From Chlorokybus atmophyticus (taxonomy: Eukaryota > Streptophyta > Chlorokybophyceae > Chlorokybales > Chlorokybaceae): a stretch of 64,000 nt of DNA. Every line of letters begins with the position of its first letter. Positions within the stretch are counted from its first letter, which is position 1. The notes under the pieces are model-generated. The model made no database searches and was not told where the DNA came from. It was given only the letters and a program-made list of their open reading frames with translations. The translations under genes and the position numbers were made by a program. Below, in pieces: positions 19,500 through 33,151 of the stretch. Where the stretch lies: positions 227,538 through 291,537 of the forward strand of contig RHPI01000772.1 of NCBI GenBank assembly GCA_009103225.1. Direction: 5' to 3'.

Positions 19500-22400
19500 C
19501 TACACCTTGCCAGTGTATTTGTGGTGCTGCTCGTAGTCCTGCCTGAGCAAGGTGTACGCCGTGCGCCGCGCCTCATCTAAGTAGCACAGAGGTCACTAGT
19601 TGTACCAAAAGCAGCACGCATACATGTGAACGCACATGTGCACGCAATCAGATACCAACAGCACAACACCCACCAGAAGCGAACGCAGCATGCAGCAACT
19701 GCAGCTCAAAGTGCGTGCAGGCATCAAGCAGAGCAAATGCCCCCGACCTCAGCGCGTCCGTTGCAGCCCTGCACGCATGAACGGCTGTGAGTCAAGCACA
19801 ACTCGCATGTTGCATTGCAACAACACGAACATCAACCAGATACCTGCTGAAATTGCCGGCAACCACCGCCCCGATGTAGTCCGCCAGCAGGTATGGGACG
19901 TACTTCCCAAGAGCCTCTTTCCTTGCCGCAAACTGCAACAGTCGAGTGTGAGACATATCATACACACAGCCGGTGCGCATGCACAAGTGTATGTGTGCTT
20001 GCACGCACATGTACACACGCACACACGCGCGCGCGCATGCATGCGCACACATGCGCACCTCTTCGTATAGTCGTGCGAGGGCTGCAGCCGTGCTCACGCC
20101 ATCCGCGGACACGTTGTTAAGGGCAGCATGCGCAGCACGGGCAACGTGAGCAGCGAGTCGGCGTGTCTCTCGCGGGCGGCGTCTGAGGGCGGCGCCGAGC
20201 AGCGTGAGTGCCTGCACCGCAAGAACACCGTGCTCTTGCGCGTGTGTTGTGTCGTGTTGCGTTGGTCTACTTCGCAAAGAGTCTCCCGCGCACTGCATAG
20301 CGAGAGCCGTCTGCCTCGCGGGGATGGCGGGGAACCTGGCCTCGCGCGAGAGAAGGCTTGTCGCGAACCTGGCACAGGCGGCGAGAAGGCGAGGACACAT
20401 ACCCATATTGTCATCGTGCGTGTGCATCATAAAGGCGAGGACAAGGCCGAACACGCGCTCCGCCCGCGAAGCGACCGCGCGGGCGTTCTTTGGCCCGTAC
20501 AACAGCGTGAACACAACATGGAGGCCGTCCACTGCCGCTTCAACATCATCCAATGCAACGACCGATTGCCCCGTGAGGTTGGCACGCAGGACAGACTCCA
20601 GCTGCTGCACGAGTGCGACCACATGAGGGCGGGAACACGCGCGGGCGTAAGCCCGAAAGGCCGCTTGCATCGCCGCGTGGACGCGCGGTAGACTACGTGT
20701 ACGTGTGCGTCCGAGAGCGTGTAACATGTTGGCCACGAGGGCCGCGCGGGTATCGGCGTCCATCGCATCATCCGGGCCGAGGTGGCGGACGGCTGCGGCG
20801 ATGTAGTGTGCGCAACTCAACGCTACGGATGACGTGGACTTTGTCCCCTCCACGCCACCAATGCTGCGTTGCAACAGCGCGCAGGCAAGCGGGAGATTTG
20901 AACCCAACGCAGACACGGCTGGACTTGGTTGGGATTCATACACTCGTGCAACACCTAAAATATGGCAGTAAACAGTTCACACAATTGCTGAGCAGGTTGT
21001 TCACCATTGGCAAAGAAAACCTCCACTACTTACCAGCCTGAGATTGAAGGCGCAAAGCGGATGCGAGAGCATGGAACGCTTCGCCAGTGTGTTGAGAGCT
21101 TGTGGTTGTGTCGTGCGACGCCACTGCGCCGACTAGGGCGGCCTCGAGGGGCTGCATGGACAAGTGCATGTGTTCACACTGTGCATGCGTATGCGTGCTC
21201 ATGGACGCACGTGCGCATGTGCCTTGTGTATGTATGTGCCCGCGCGCGCGTGTGTGTACGCATTTGTACGCAGAGTGAGCGACTGTGTGCAGGAATAAGA
21301 ATAATACCACCACAAGAGTCTAACATGTCTCAACATATGCCAACCTCAAGGCAGGTCCAAGGTTGAATTGCACCATCTTCTTCTTGCTTCGAGACACCCG
21401 CCACAGCTTCAGCCGCAGCTGTGAGCAGCGCGCGCACTTCCAGCAGCGTATCTTCCAAAACCTCTCCACTGTGTTGAGAAGACTCCCGAACAACTTCTGT
21501 TGCACGCGAAGCCGCGCTTTGCACAATGTTCAAACTGCCTCCCTCATGAAAGCTGCGCCGGAAGACTCCGCCCATGATGCTGGCCTTCGTCATCATGAGC
21601 TTTGACACCACCACATTATCATGATCGTTATCAACATGCCACGCAAGCACGCACTGCGTGCACACGCGCAGCCACTCCACTGCTGCTTCACCATCCGATC
21701 CGTCATCAGAGACAGAAGAGGCAGAGTCCCACAGCCGATGCAGCTCAAGGAGGAGTTGAAGCAACGTCCCGCGTTGTTGGCGTATCCACATCGGAGCTTC
21801 GGCTTTGTGCTCTAATAAGACACGAATCACCAAATAAAGCTGCAACAAGCCTTCAAGGACACAACACTCGTAAAGTGGCACACATCCCGCAAGTTCCGCA
21901 CGATCTTCCGCGCCAAGATACCCTTCGGGAAGATTTCTGATAACCTTGACAACTCCCAGAAAGGCTTCCGCTTGATTGACGCTCATGACACTGTCGCAGT
22001 GCCGCAAGCACTCCTTCGCTCGCTGAAGGTCCTTTGCAAGGCCGGAAGATGTTGTCCGGGTCTCAAAGGCGGCCGAAACTCGTCCCAGGACTGCCCGCTG
22101 CTCCTGTTGGGAACCTTTGTGCACGCGCGCCTCAGACAACGCGCGTGTGGCGTAGCTATGACGCATATCACCCGCGTGATCCATTGCTGGGCTCAACGCT
22201 TGAGATAGCAACCCGTGCATGGTGTCGAGCGCGACAGAGATGAAGGCTCTTCTTATCGGCTGCAGAGAAGAAAGCGATGTGAAATGCATGTTCCCAGTAT
22301 CAACACAACATCACACTGCAGGAAAGCAACCCAACTCACCAGCAGTTCATAAAAGCCCGCATCATGCAGGATATGAACGTGTCTCCCGCTTGCGATCCCT

Positions 22401-25400
22401 TTGAGCAGCGAGGCCACATACTGCCTGAGTTCCTCTTCTCCAGCATGCATGCACCACAAGTCCACACTATTGTGGACCAACTGAGCAACATGCTGATCCT
22501 GCTCGAGAGATGGCAAGGCGTGTCTCAGAAGCGCACATGTGAGAGCCGCGGGAGACACGCTATCATCTGCTTGCAAAGATGTTGAGTATGACAGCATGTG
22601 TTGGAGCTGCTGAACGACAGCTTCCAGCAGGGCGAGCCGCAGCATCGGCTCTTGTACAGTAACTAACACGCTGTCAATGTCAACAACAAGGTCGAGCGGG
22701 CCGGGCCGGCGCATGTCCTCATCCTCATCCCTCGCCAACTCATCACGGCATTGGTTCGCCAGCGCCAGCGCGGCGCACTGAACCCTCAACGCCACCGCGC
22801 ACGCTTGCGCGCGCGAACCCAACATCATCATCCCAACATCATCTCCTCCTTCCAGCACTCTGTGACCAACGGGTTCCAATGCGTGCGACATGAGCCGCTC
22901 CAGTGCTGTAAGGAGGCTCCGTGCGTTGGACGCGTGCACCTGAAGGTGGCGCAGACACGCCAGCCACAATTCCCCAAACCCAACAATGTCCACATGTGTC
23001 TGATCCTCCCTCCCGCCATACACGGCCTCCACGCCCTCGCTCACGACACCAACGAGCGCGCCGGCACGCCCTGCAGGGATGCGTCTGACAGCTGCTTCTA
23101 AAGCGTGATGCAGCGCTTTAAAATGGAGAAGGTTGCTATGTTGGTGGTGTGGTCTGGATGGAGACAGGCCGGATGCTGTAAGGAAGGAGAGCAGGCGCTC
23201 AAGCTGCACACAACGACCAACTCAAAGTTATATAACCCATCCAAGGCAAGGAACCATCAACACTAGTTCAATAAGATGAACAAGTCATGCGTGTACGCAC
23301 GCTTTGAGTGTGCGTGTGCCCATGCACGTATGCAAACACACTCACTCACATGCGCACACAAGCACGCGCGCGCGTTTGCTCATACCTGTCGCAGATCCGC
23401 GTACACTTCAATAAGCCGAATTGCCACATTCTCCCAAGTCCCAATAGCAGTCCCATTCTCAGTTCGGTCCTCGACCGGGATGTTCCGAGCCAGAGCGAGG
23501 TCCCAGATGCGGCCGGACGTGACCTGGGCCTCGAGGGCACGATGGTCCAACTCAAGCACTGCAGTCATAAAGCGCGGGAGAGAAGGAGGATTGAGTTGGG
23601 TCGTTGGGTCGTTACCTCCCCCTGCATCCCGCTTGCGCTTTGTCTTCTTGGCACTCTTCTCACTCCTGTCGCGTGGGGGCTCCTGAGGTTGAGGTTGGCT
23701 GCGTGTGCGCGCGAAGATAGTGTGGGTGTGGCGGGTGAGTGCGTCGAGGTGGCGCTTACCGGGATCATTCACAGGGTTGTATGCACCCACCTGTTGACCT
23801 TGCATCAGCCCCCCAATCCCGATACGTGATGCACATGAACACACCTGCATACACACGTACCTCTTTTGTTGCAGAGAGCAGACCCGCACTTGCCTGCACA
23901 TACGCATCCAACAAGCCAATACTTGAAGCAGACGGCAGCACGGCCTCAATGCGATGGAGGAAGAAGGACACAAAGCCAAACAACGGCGCCTGCATGCATG
24001 CTTGAGTGTTGGCATATGGCGACATAGGTTGGCTGTACTTAAGAGGTTGTTGTGTTCACCTTGTCTGTGCTCTTGGTGCCTGCTGCGCGATTTTCATGTT
24101 TGGCAAGATTGCGTGCGAGCAGGCGAAGCAGGAAGGGTAGAGCCCCCAGCGTTGCGCGGAAACCGACATCATTTTCAGTTTGTGGTGGCGCCATGGCATG
24201 TGACAGGGCCTGAAACAGCTGTCTGGCAAGAAGCACATGTGACAACCTATTGACATGGACAGCCACACGCGCGTGCACACACGCCGACGCACCACCCCCA
24301 CGCATGCGCACGCACCCACACGCCTACGCACGTGCGTACATGCCATCACACAGATACACTCACTTGTGGTAGCTTCGCGGGAGCGGTGCCTCGCCGCCTT
24401 GACCCTCACCTTCATCCGCCTTCTTCTTCCTCTTTTTGGGCCTCGCACCACCCTCTCCACCCTCTTCACCCTCCCCTTCACCCTCCTCCCCCTCTCTTTT
24501 GCCGCCATCCCCGCTCGCAGACAGGAAGTCCACAAAACCCGCGGTGTGCGCCGGGTGAAACAACCCGCCCGCAAGCGCTGCCTCCGTAGCCACGGCCAGC
24601 TTCGCGTTGGAGGCGTTGAGGGTTGAGAGCAAAGGTGACAGAAGCCGCGAGGAGACGAGGGCAAAGACCTGCAAGGGGAGAGCATTGTCAGCGTGTTGCA
24701 GTGTAAGTATACATGAGTCAGCAAGAATCAAAGATTGCAGCGCATGGTGAGCATAGCAAGCCCACTGTAGTTTAGCATGTAGAGTCTATCAAAGACAGCA
24801 AGTACAACAAGCGCACTTGACTTGCATAGACATGCACTCAGGCACGCACTCACACGTGCGTGTGCATGCGTATGCATGCCTGTGTGCATGTCTGTGCTAC
24901 AGTCAGTGGACTTGTTATACTGCGCATGCGTGTGTGCATGCATGTGCACACATGCGTGTGCGAATGCACACACAAGCATACGCGTGTGCGTGTGTGTGTG
25001 CGTTGCAAGCCCAATCAAGAGTAGGTATGAGCTTGTGTCCGCTGCAGTATTCAAGCTTGAAGCACTGTCTACCTTCTTGGGGTTCGGGTGGTCTCTAGCC
25101 GCCTTCGCCAACCCCTCCAGCAAGACGACAGCCACCTCGCTCCATCCATCGCTCTCATCTACCAAAGCATGCGGCAGAACCGCCTCCAGCGCCGAAGCGT
25201 ATTGCTCAAGTCCCGGCCGAAATGAGCGCTCAAACTTGGTGTACAGCACGCGAAGAGCGTCGGTGAGAGGCTTGAGGATGGAAGGATTGTTGTTGTTGTT
25301 GTTGTTGTTGTTGCTGTTTGTGGTGGTGATGGAGTGAATTGTTGCGGCTTCGGTGACTGCATTCAGCAGCGTCGGGTTCACGGCAGTAAAGCTGGAAACC

Positions 25401-26170
25401 TCCCTTGCGCTGAGGGAATTAGCTAGCACCTCCCACACGCGGGGGTCGCCAACACCACCAGCGCCACCTCCTGCCCCTCCCCCTCCTCCTCCTCCTCCTC
25501 CTCCTGTGTTTCCATGCTTTCCTCTACCTCCTCCTCGGCGACGGAGGAGAGTTTGGAGAGACCAGTCCAGGAGGGCGCGCCAGGAGGTGGAGGAGGTGGT
25601 GGTGGATGCTGTGGTTGGGGAGGAGGTGGAGGGCAGGGAGGTCGCCGCTCTGTAGGCAACCTCGGTCTTCCTAGTGGGGAGAAGGAGACTGATAGTCAAT
25701 TGGGTGTTGGTTTGAAGTGTGGAAGCCTTCAACATTGTGCTTGTGACGCATCCAAGCACGGTGCATGCAAGTTACGTTGTCACTTGCTGACTGACTTTGA
25801 CAGGATGCATGTATAACAGCATTGCGTCTAAGAATGACGCTTGCACAGCTAGGGTTTGGTTTCTCAACTTGCAGGTGTAATTTCATTCCCCAAGCAGCAC
25901 ACCAGTGACTCCGTGATTTCAGACAGCAACACAACACAAATGCATGCAACACGCAAAGCTAGCATACTGGGCAGAATACATCCATGTGTACAGTATGCGG
26001 CTGTAATCATAAGCAAGCTTGTGCTGCTGGCCTTGCTAGGCTGTATAGTAGTGGTGGTGTTGGTGGTAGCTGGCTGCATGCATTATGCTCATCGCACACA
26101 GTACCAAAGCTCACCGCTCCGCCGACACGTCAGGCGCCTGCAAGGCAGCCAAATCCATAGCATCCATCAT
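19500..26170 (-). CDS. URB2: Urb2/Npa2-like nucleolar pre-ribosome factor
   Basis: Thirteen exons read in phase: 26170-26115, 25670-25073, 24668-24364, 24246-24060, 23989-23861, 23790-23386, 23203-22340, 22259-21345, 21151-21034, 20942-20059, 19932-19844, 19768-19674, 19576-19500. They give 1573 aa, close to human URB2. The protein is almost all helix-forming, with an Asn repeat and Gly runs near residues 70-130 and a basic-acidic patch (RPKKRKKKADEGEG) near 300. The identification rests on the conserved C-terminus: LLADYIGAVV, then ALRSGAFALLDACTHFELQL, then DEARRTAYTLLRQDY. Urb2 acts in early 60S pre-ribosomes in the nucleolus. The first exon (MMDAMDLAALQ) has no other in-frame ATG upstream. 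The gene is head to head with the atlastin gene 483 bp away. Confidence 0.85.
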
Positions 26171-26551
26171 GCGTTCAGCAACCTCCCCCACACCTGCCCT
26201 TCCTCCTCCTCCGCCTTCGCCGCCGCCGCCGCCAGCGGCAACCTTTGCGCCTAAGGGACTTAATTACTTACTTACTTCCAGGTTGAACGATCCGCATCGA
26301 GGTAAGGCTTGAGTTACGGTCTAACTGCAGCGATATCAAGGGCATCGCACAGAGTATCTGGAGGCCCGTCAGCGTATCTGGATACGCTGACGATTAGCAC
26401 GGCGGAGCAGATTGCCACGTGGCAGGAATCTCGCTCGCTGCTGCGGCGGAGGCGGCGGCGGTGAAGAAGGAGGGGTGACAGGGAGAGGGTAAGGTGGACT
26501 GGAAGGAGGCGTGTCGATTACGCGTTTCTCTTGCGGTCGCTGTGCCGCGAG

Positions 26552-26560
26552 TTAGGGTTT
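26552..26560. promoter_or_regulatory. Telo-box-like TTAGGGTTT
   Basis: Matches the plant telo-box (AAACCCTAA on the other strand). It sits in the 483-bp region between the divergent Urb2 and atlastin genes, about 95 bp before the atlastin ATG. Confidence 0.4.
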
Positions 26561-26652
26561 TGGTGAAGTTGGTTTAGTTGAACTGCTTGGCTATGCGGCG
26601 TTGAGGGGTGAAGGCTTGAGGTGCTGGTGGTACCCTTCGTTGTTTGCCCAGC

Positions 26653-29600
26653 ATGGAGGTAAAGAGTTCAGCTCTTCCGGTGGTTGAAGCAGAGCTCTCG
26701 ACATCCAACCCATGGGGACACCCACTGCAGGTTCGCTCACGAGATGCCTGCCTCGCATTCTTTGGCAAACCGCACCGATAGACATGACAGGGTAGCATTG
26801 CAAGCTACTATCTGTGAATTTATGTTTCATTCTCTCGTAACTTAATGGGTTACATGAAGACTTTCTGGGTCAGTTGGCTGCTTGCCTTTCTGGTTTGCAT
26901 GGGTTCTGCAGTGTGCAACTCATTCCTGCTAATCACTTGCACGCGATGGTGGCAGGCACATTGAGGTTGCGAGTGCATGCTTTCATATGTCTTGTGTGTC
27001 TGCACTGAAGGTTATCAGCATCAGCGATGACAAGAAAGAGATCCAGCTGGACGAGGGAAACCTACAGGTCATACTAGACAACCTGAAAGACCCAGACATC
27101 CCTGAGAAGCTTGCACTGATCTCCATTGTTGGCGCATACCGCACAGGTGTGTGCCAGCAAAACAGACACATTAGTGCACATCAGTGGTTAGTACTTGGCT
27201 CAGGCGTTACACCTTGTGTGTGCTGCGTGCACAGGCAAGTCATTTCTGTTGAACATCTTCTTGAGTTACCTGCGCCAAGTAAACCCTGAGACAAAGCAGC
27301 TGCCGGAGGATGATGACGTTCTTTTTGGTGCGGATGCCAATCTGGCCAAGGACGACACTGGGTTTAAATGGAGAGGTGGCAGGCATCCTGAGACGCTTGG
27401 CATATGGATGCACTCAAAGCCCTTTGTGCTGAAGCTGCCTTCCGGGGAAGATGTCGCTGTGCTACTGATGGACACACAGGTGACAACCGGGATGTTGCAG
27501 CAATGCATGCGCACACCACTTTTTACTGATAAAGTCGTCATGTGGATGCCCAGGGCATGTTTGATCATGAAACGCCACCACAGCTCACGCGCGCTATTTT
27601 CGGTCTCACCACTCTACTAAGCTCGTACCAGATTATGAATGTCAAGTACCAGGTAAGGTCAACAAAAGTAGCGCAATGCTTTGCAACATGAGGGTACTTG
27701 TTACACATAGCCTACCAGATTCAAATCCGTGGAAGCTTAACTGCTTTACTGATTGACTGCTTGAGATAAGTAACTACCACCCAAGCTTATAGTTGCCTTT
27801 GGCTTGAGAGTTATGTTTCCATTGTCATGCCTCCAGATACAAGACAACACGTTGCAAGAGGTGCACCACTTCACGGAGTTTGCACATTCAGCCATGAGAG
27901 AGATCAAGTTGGTGTCTGGGTTAGCGGACAAGGCATCCGGATCAACAAGAGAAGAGGACGGTGAGGTTGAGGAGGCGAGGCCTTTCCAGACGCTCGAGTT
28001 CTTGATACGCGATTATCAACACGAGGACTTGCCGGCTGATGACCCAAAAGCTTGCAGGTAGCTCAAATGCCTAGCCAAAGCATTAATGGTGTGCATGTTG
28101 GACTAGTTCCTGGCTAATGCATAGCGTGATCATTCATAGGATGTTAATGAACACCTATCTGGAGGAAACGTTGGGTACCAGTGGTCAGTACAGTAGTCAA
28201 GATGCACGCGCACGCATCAAAGATTCGTTCACAAAGGTGGACTGTTTTCTGCTTCCGCAACCAGGTTTGCTTAAACAAACTTGGAACCTGGTTTGCTGGC
28301 AGCTGTGTGGATCCGCTGTACCACTCACTGCTCATCAACTCTTACAGGCTCAAAAATGGCGAGTCCTTCCTGGAATGGCAATTTTAGCGATGTTGACGAC
28401 GGTTTCAAGCGGTTGTGCGCGTTGTATGTGAGGCATGTCTTTGGGGAGGCCTTGGTCACCAAACGCAGCCTTGATCGTGAAGTGACCACCAGCTCACTTG
28501 GCCAGGCATGGTTACATGCCTACAACCGTGATCATATGTTGTACCGAGGTGGCGTGCGCTTACTCCACCGCCACTGGCACAGGTGTTCCGCGAGTGGACG
28601 GAGGTGTTCAAGGGTGGTGATCTGCCCGAGGCAATGACAATGGTTCAGGTGTGCACTTCCTTCGATTGTTCTTTCTCTCTTCCGGTTCAGCTCAGTGATA
28701 ATACTACATGATGTGACCAGTCCGGTTGTACTTCTTTTCTGGCACATGGAGTTGCTCATTATTTCACCATCTATGCAGGCTATGACGCGCACATACAACT
28801 TGCACGCCAAGGACGAAGCCATGAAGAAGTACAGGGCTGTAATGTCATCAGAATGCACATCGTACCTGGTCGCGGATGCCTTCAGGCGTGTGCACGAGTC
28901 CGCAGCGCAGGCGGCATTGGACATGTTCCGTGCAGTGGCTAAGTAAGGCGACTAATTGCTGACATACCCCCCCCTTTCCCCCCTCAACAGCAAAGCAGAC
29001 TGCACTTACATCCACTACATGAGCATACTGGCAATGGTTGCTGCTGAAGTTAATTCTTATCAGGTATGGAAGCGAAGAAGAAAGGCGGAACACGCGGCAA
29101 GAACTCCAGTCAGACATTGAGGTCGAACGAGCACGCTTCACTGAGGAGAATCATCTGCGTTTGCACAAGGCAAGCCACATGGCTTTTGTTCGAGTCACAT
29201 GCTTGCTCTTGCGTGTCCTTCTTACACGCCAATCGTGTGCAGGGTCTCAACCAGCTTGCGCCCGTGCTGGCCGCGACGTTGGTGATGCTCGCGGCGGATC
29301 TCGCAAGCAATGTGTTGTGCGATTGGTGGTCGGACACGTGCGTAAAGGCCTCGTGGTATCTGTGGGTAAGCATATACATGGCACACAGCTCTTCTTTTCC
29401 ATCGTGGTGCGAGTTGAGGGTGTCTCTCACTCTTCTCCCCTTTGTGATGGTGCGCAGATCTCCTATGTTCTTGGCTTTGCTATCATTGCGGCCGCTGTTT
29501 TCTACAAGTACAAGTCAGAAGGAAAGAATGTCGCTGTGCAGGTATGCTCCAGGCCTGACAGTTGTCCAGTTGTGTGTACTGTGCCACTTGACCTGCTCAC

Positions 29601-29776
29601 CGCCGAGTGTTTTTGATTGACCTTGGACGTGAAGCATTACCTGATCTGACAGCATGTGTGCCTTGCCGCAGTCTTCAATGGGGCTTTTGTCAAGGGTTGT
29701 GGAGATGTTCAACAATGCCTACGACATTGCTGCATCATATATGCAGCGAGGCAAAGAGAAAGCACATGCCGCATGA
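26653..29776 (+). CDS. Atlastin/GBP-family dynamin-like GTPase
   Basis: Thirteen exons: 26653-26730, 27011-27146, 27235-27479, 27554-27652, 27837-28057, 28140-28264, 28348-28505, 28583-28648, 28779-28942, 29064-29169, 29243-29365, 29458-29541, 29672-29776. All phases close and give 569 aa. The P-loop is GAYRTGKSFLLN, the G3 motif MDTQGMFD is made across an intron, and the G4 Arg-Asp is in FLIRDY. A helical middle domain follows, then two hydrophobic segments (LAPVLAATLVMLAADLA and ISYVLGFAIIAAAVFYKY) and a short tail with an amphipathic look. This is the layout of atlastin, which fuses ER tubules. Introns 7 and 10 have GC donors; intron 7 was chosen because removing it restores family-like sequence. 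The start exon was chosen because GHPLQ joins VISISDDKK as in GBP proteins. Confidence 0.85.
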
Positions 29777-32700
29777 GGGGGCGTATAGCGGTTTGTGCTT
29801 GTATATTGTCTTTGGATTGAGTGTACATGTACAATTGTTGTTGTGCTCTTGCGTTTACCACAGCTGCCATGCGGTTGTGCACCACGCAAGCGCATTGTTT
29901 GCATATGCATGGTCGAGCGTGCCTTAGTGCCGCCCAGCGCATTCATTCATTGTTGAATACAAGCAACTCTACATAATGCACATGCAAGCGTTTGTCACCC
30001 GCTACCATGCCTATTTACACAACAACGCACATATGGCATCCCAATATGAGTTACTCAATCCACTACACTCACACATGGTCCTATCCCAACACAACCTTCT
30101 GCATTAGTGACACTGCGTGTAGGGGCCCATGAACGAGCATCGCTTCCACTGCCATCCCTTCCCGCTGAATCATCTGCCCACATCTGCGTTCGTTGTAGTG
30201 CACACGCCATGCGATGAGGAAACAGCGTGACAAAGGTGCTTAATCTTTACAATGGCAGCGCACGGCTCTGCACCGTTGGTGTCCGCATGATTGAGGAGCT
30301 TGTGAAAGTCCTCTCGCCAAAACTACCATAGGTCCAAGCATGTGGAAAAAAGGTGTTGCTTGGCGGGTTGTTGTGGTACTTCGCTGTGTTCACCCTTTTC
30401 TTCCGCTTGCACGCAACTTCTGCACGTCTGACGTCGTATGTGATTGGCACGGTAAGAAGCAAGCGTCAGGCACAACTGCTCAACAGCTCGGACGCCACCA
30501 AGTCAATAGAACTGCCGCGTGTCTCCCCTTGATGAATTGGCAGAATCGCAATTCGCTCGTGGCTGACCGTAAGCTCCCCTTGCTATGTGTTACACCCTTG
30601 GAAGTCATAGTGCGTAGTAGTCGTCGCTCCGCACCACAGCACAACAAGTGTACAAGAGATAGTATGCCAAATTGGTAGCATGCATGGTGTTAAGCACGGC
30701 ATTGCATATATTTACACACTGTGTCATGTACAACATCCAGCACTTGGCACATGCTATCTCATGCTTGCAATCTACACCAGCGGTTCACTAAAAGGCTGCC
30801 AATTCTACCTCACACGCTAAGCCCCCACCACGTTGGTCACACCAGCATGCATGGTGTCCCATGATCACCTGCGCATGCGCGTTGCGCCGCTACGTCTAGT
30901 AATGTGTTCCCCGCATCACATGTACACCACTGCACGTTCATCTGTATAGGATGCGGCAGCCTAGCACAGTGAGCATGATTGTTCGATACAGCTTTGCCCA
31001 TAGGCACAATGATGACAACATCAGTGGCGCTAGCCAGGTGCCCGCCGCCAACAATGAAGTGACATAAACCTGTTGCTTTGACACATCAGCCACCTCATAT
31101 ACCCGTTTTTTACCTCACGCCAGCCCGGCCTTGCTGCACTGCGGTTGCATGATGCAATGCTATGTACCGATAAGGGTTTTATTTCAATACTTGTGATCAT
31201 GCCGTGATTTTTGCCATTGTCCTTGAATGTTTTGCATTACACAAACTATGCATTTGCAAGGACTACCGAGTGGTTGAATTAGAAGGGTACTCTTTGATTG
31301 CAATAACCGTGCACACATGGTCGATAAGGTGGACAATGGATTGTCCTCATAATCCTGAAAATAAAATGGCAAACACCACAAGCATATGCTCAGCGCGGAA
31401 TGCATTCAATGTAGGCTTTACACATTCTATGCAATCATAGCATACGAAGCATTCAACAGAAACCTGCTGCATGAAGCACGTTAATCGATTGCAAATTGCC
31501 CTTAGGGCCTTTGAGAACCAAACGGTTTGGTCGCTAAATTGTACACAAACCCATGTGCAATACAATTTGCAACATGATCGTAGGTGGTAGCAGTAGTCAT
31601 TAACCAAACAGCAAACTTGAAGACTACAAATGTCACATTGCGCTTGATACTTAGTTATAAATGCATAACGCCCCCCACTATATGCACAACAATTATGTTG
31701 CGCAAAGTTTGTATGCAGACCAATTGCGTGCAACATCTTTGCATGAATTCTTCTCATTGTTTTAAAGCATCGTTTACGTCTTTCCATAACCAGAGCAATT
31801 GTCGAGAGTCCATTATAGTTAACAGAACATTGCAATAAACGATGATGATTGTCAACTACAATGCACCGAGAACAAGCATTTCTTTTAGAGGCTGCAGCCT
31901 CAAAACGTATGACGTACCATGATACATTATGAAGCAAGGCCCGCAACTATTGCCAGTACAGGTAAAGTACTTCAGGTTATAATGATACTTATGACAAGAT
32001 CATCAATTTATCTTTATGTGCCATAAACATGATGGTGTGGCTCAGCGTGATCAGCCAGTAACCTTAATTGATAGAATATATAGTCTGGAACCGCTAAAAC
32101 ACTATTCTCTCAAACGCCACGAGAATAACCCCGTTTGTGGAATTCCAAATTGAATAAGTGCGACCTCTATTACGAGGGTAGACCTACCGGGGGGAATTTC
32201 ACCATTGCGCCACCATACTGACAAGCCACCGGTCGATCGCCCTAGCTGTACCGGTCATCATTTGCAGCAATATTCGCGCAGACGAGCCGACTGCCGCCGG
32301 TTAGGGTTGATTATGAACGGCCAGCATCCGGTCCTTCGGTTATGTGAAGGGTACCAAAACAACCGGACAGGCATCTGACTTTGACTCTGCGAGCCAGAGA
32401 GATCTGCGAAGCCATAATAGTTTTGTTCTCTCTCTCACGCTCTCTCCTGCTTGCCGCATTGAACGGGCCCCTGGCATCCAGGCTTGGTGTTTCTTGTGGG
32501 TGGTCGTGTGGGTGTACGCTGAGTGTCGGTAGGTGTTTGTTTGTGTGTAAGGTAGGTGTGGTAGTCATCCACCACCACAATCGAACACACATACACATAC
32601 CCGCGCTCCGTGCTGGCCTGAGCCTTAGCCTGGCCTGGCTCAGGGCTTAGTTGACTTGGGATGGGGGTGCTTCTGGCCAACAGAGGCGTAGACAGGAGGT

Positions 32701-32910
32701 TCAGACTTGCTTGGTTCGTGTGTATGTAACTATGCAGCTGAGAGGCCACTATATACGTAGCAGTAGCACTGCAAGTGTCCAGTTCTGCGAGGGTGAACAC
32801 CTTATGGGAGTGCGCATTGCAAAAGTGACAAGGTTTAGACGCAGGCTTTGCCCTGCATCATCACTCAGCCTGTAGAGCAACAAATAGATTAGGTATAAGT
32901 CTCTCTAGAT
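29777..32910. other. Long intergenic region without a supported gene
   Basis: No exon set with closing phases was found. Part of it (about 31140-32150) is clearly AT-richer than the flanks and contains a 199-codon minus-strand frame at 31347-31946, rich in Cys and starting at TTG. It has no motif I know and may be chance or a decayed element. Confidence 0.5.
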
Positions 32911-33118
32911 ATGGGCCAGCAGGGTGAGGAGGTAGGAGAGAGCGTACACCAAGATGATGATGGTCAAGATCAGGCAGGCCGCATCAGTGCTACAGATGAA
33001 GCCAGTGGAGATGTTATGGCGCCGGGGACATCATCGATGGCGAAAGCTGCCCTGGATATCATCGACATTGACTTTGCCTCCAATGCTGCGCGCATCAGGG
33101 TGTGGACTTGTTGCTGTC

Positions 33119-33151
<33 letters not shown>

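Noticed and set aside
31347-31946. 199-codon Cys-rich minus-strand frame as a gene
   Set aside because: Starts at TTG in AT-rich DNA with no recognisable motif. Kept only as a note in the intergenic entry.
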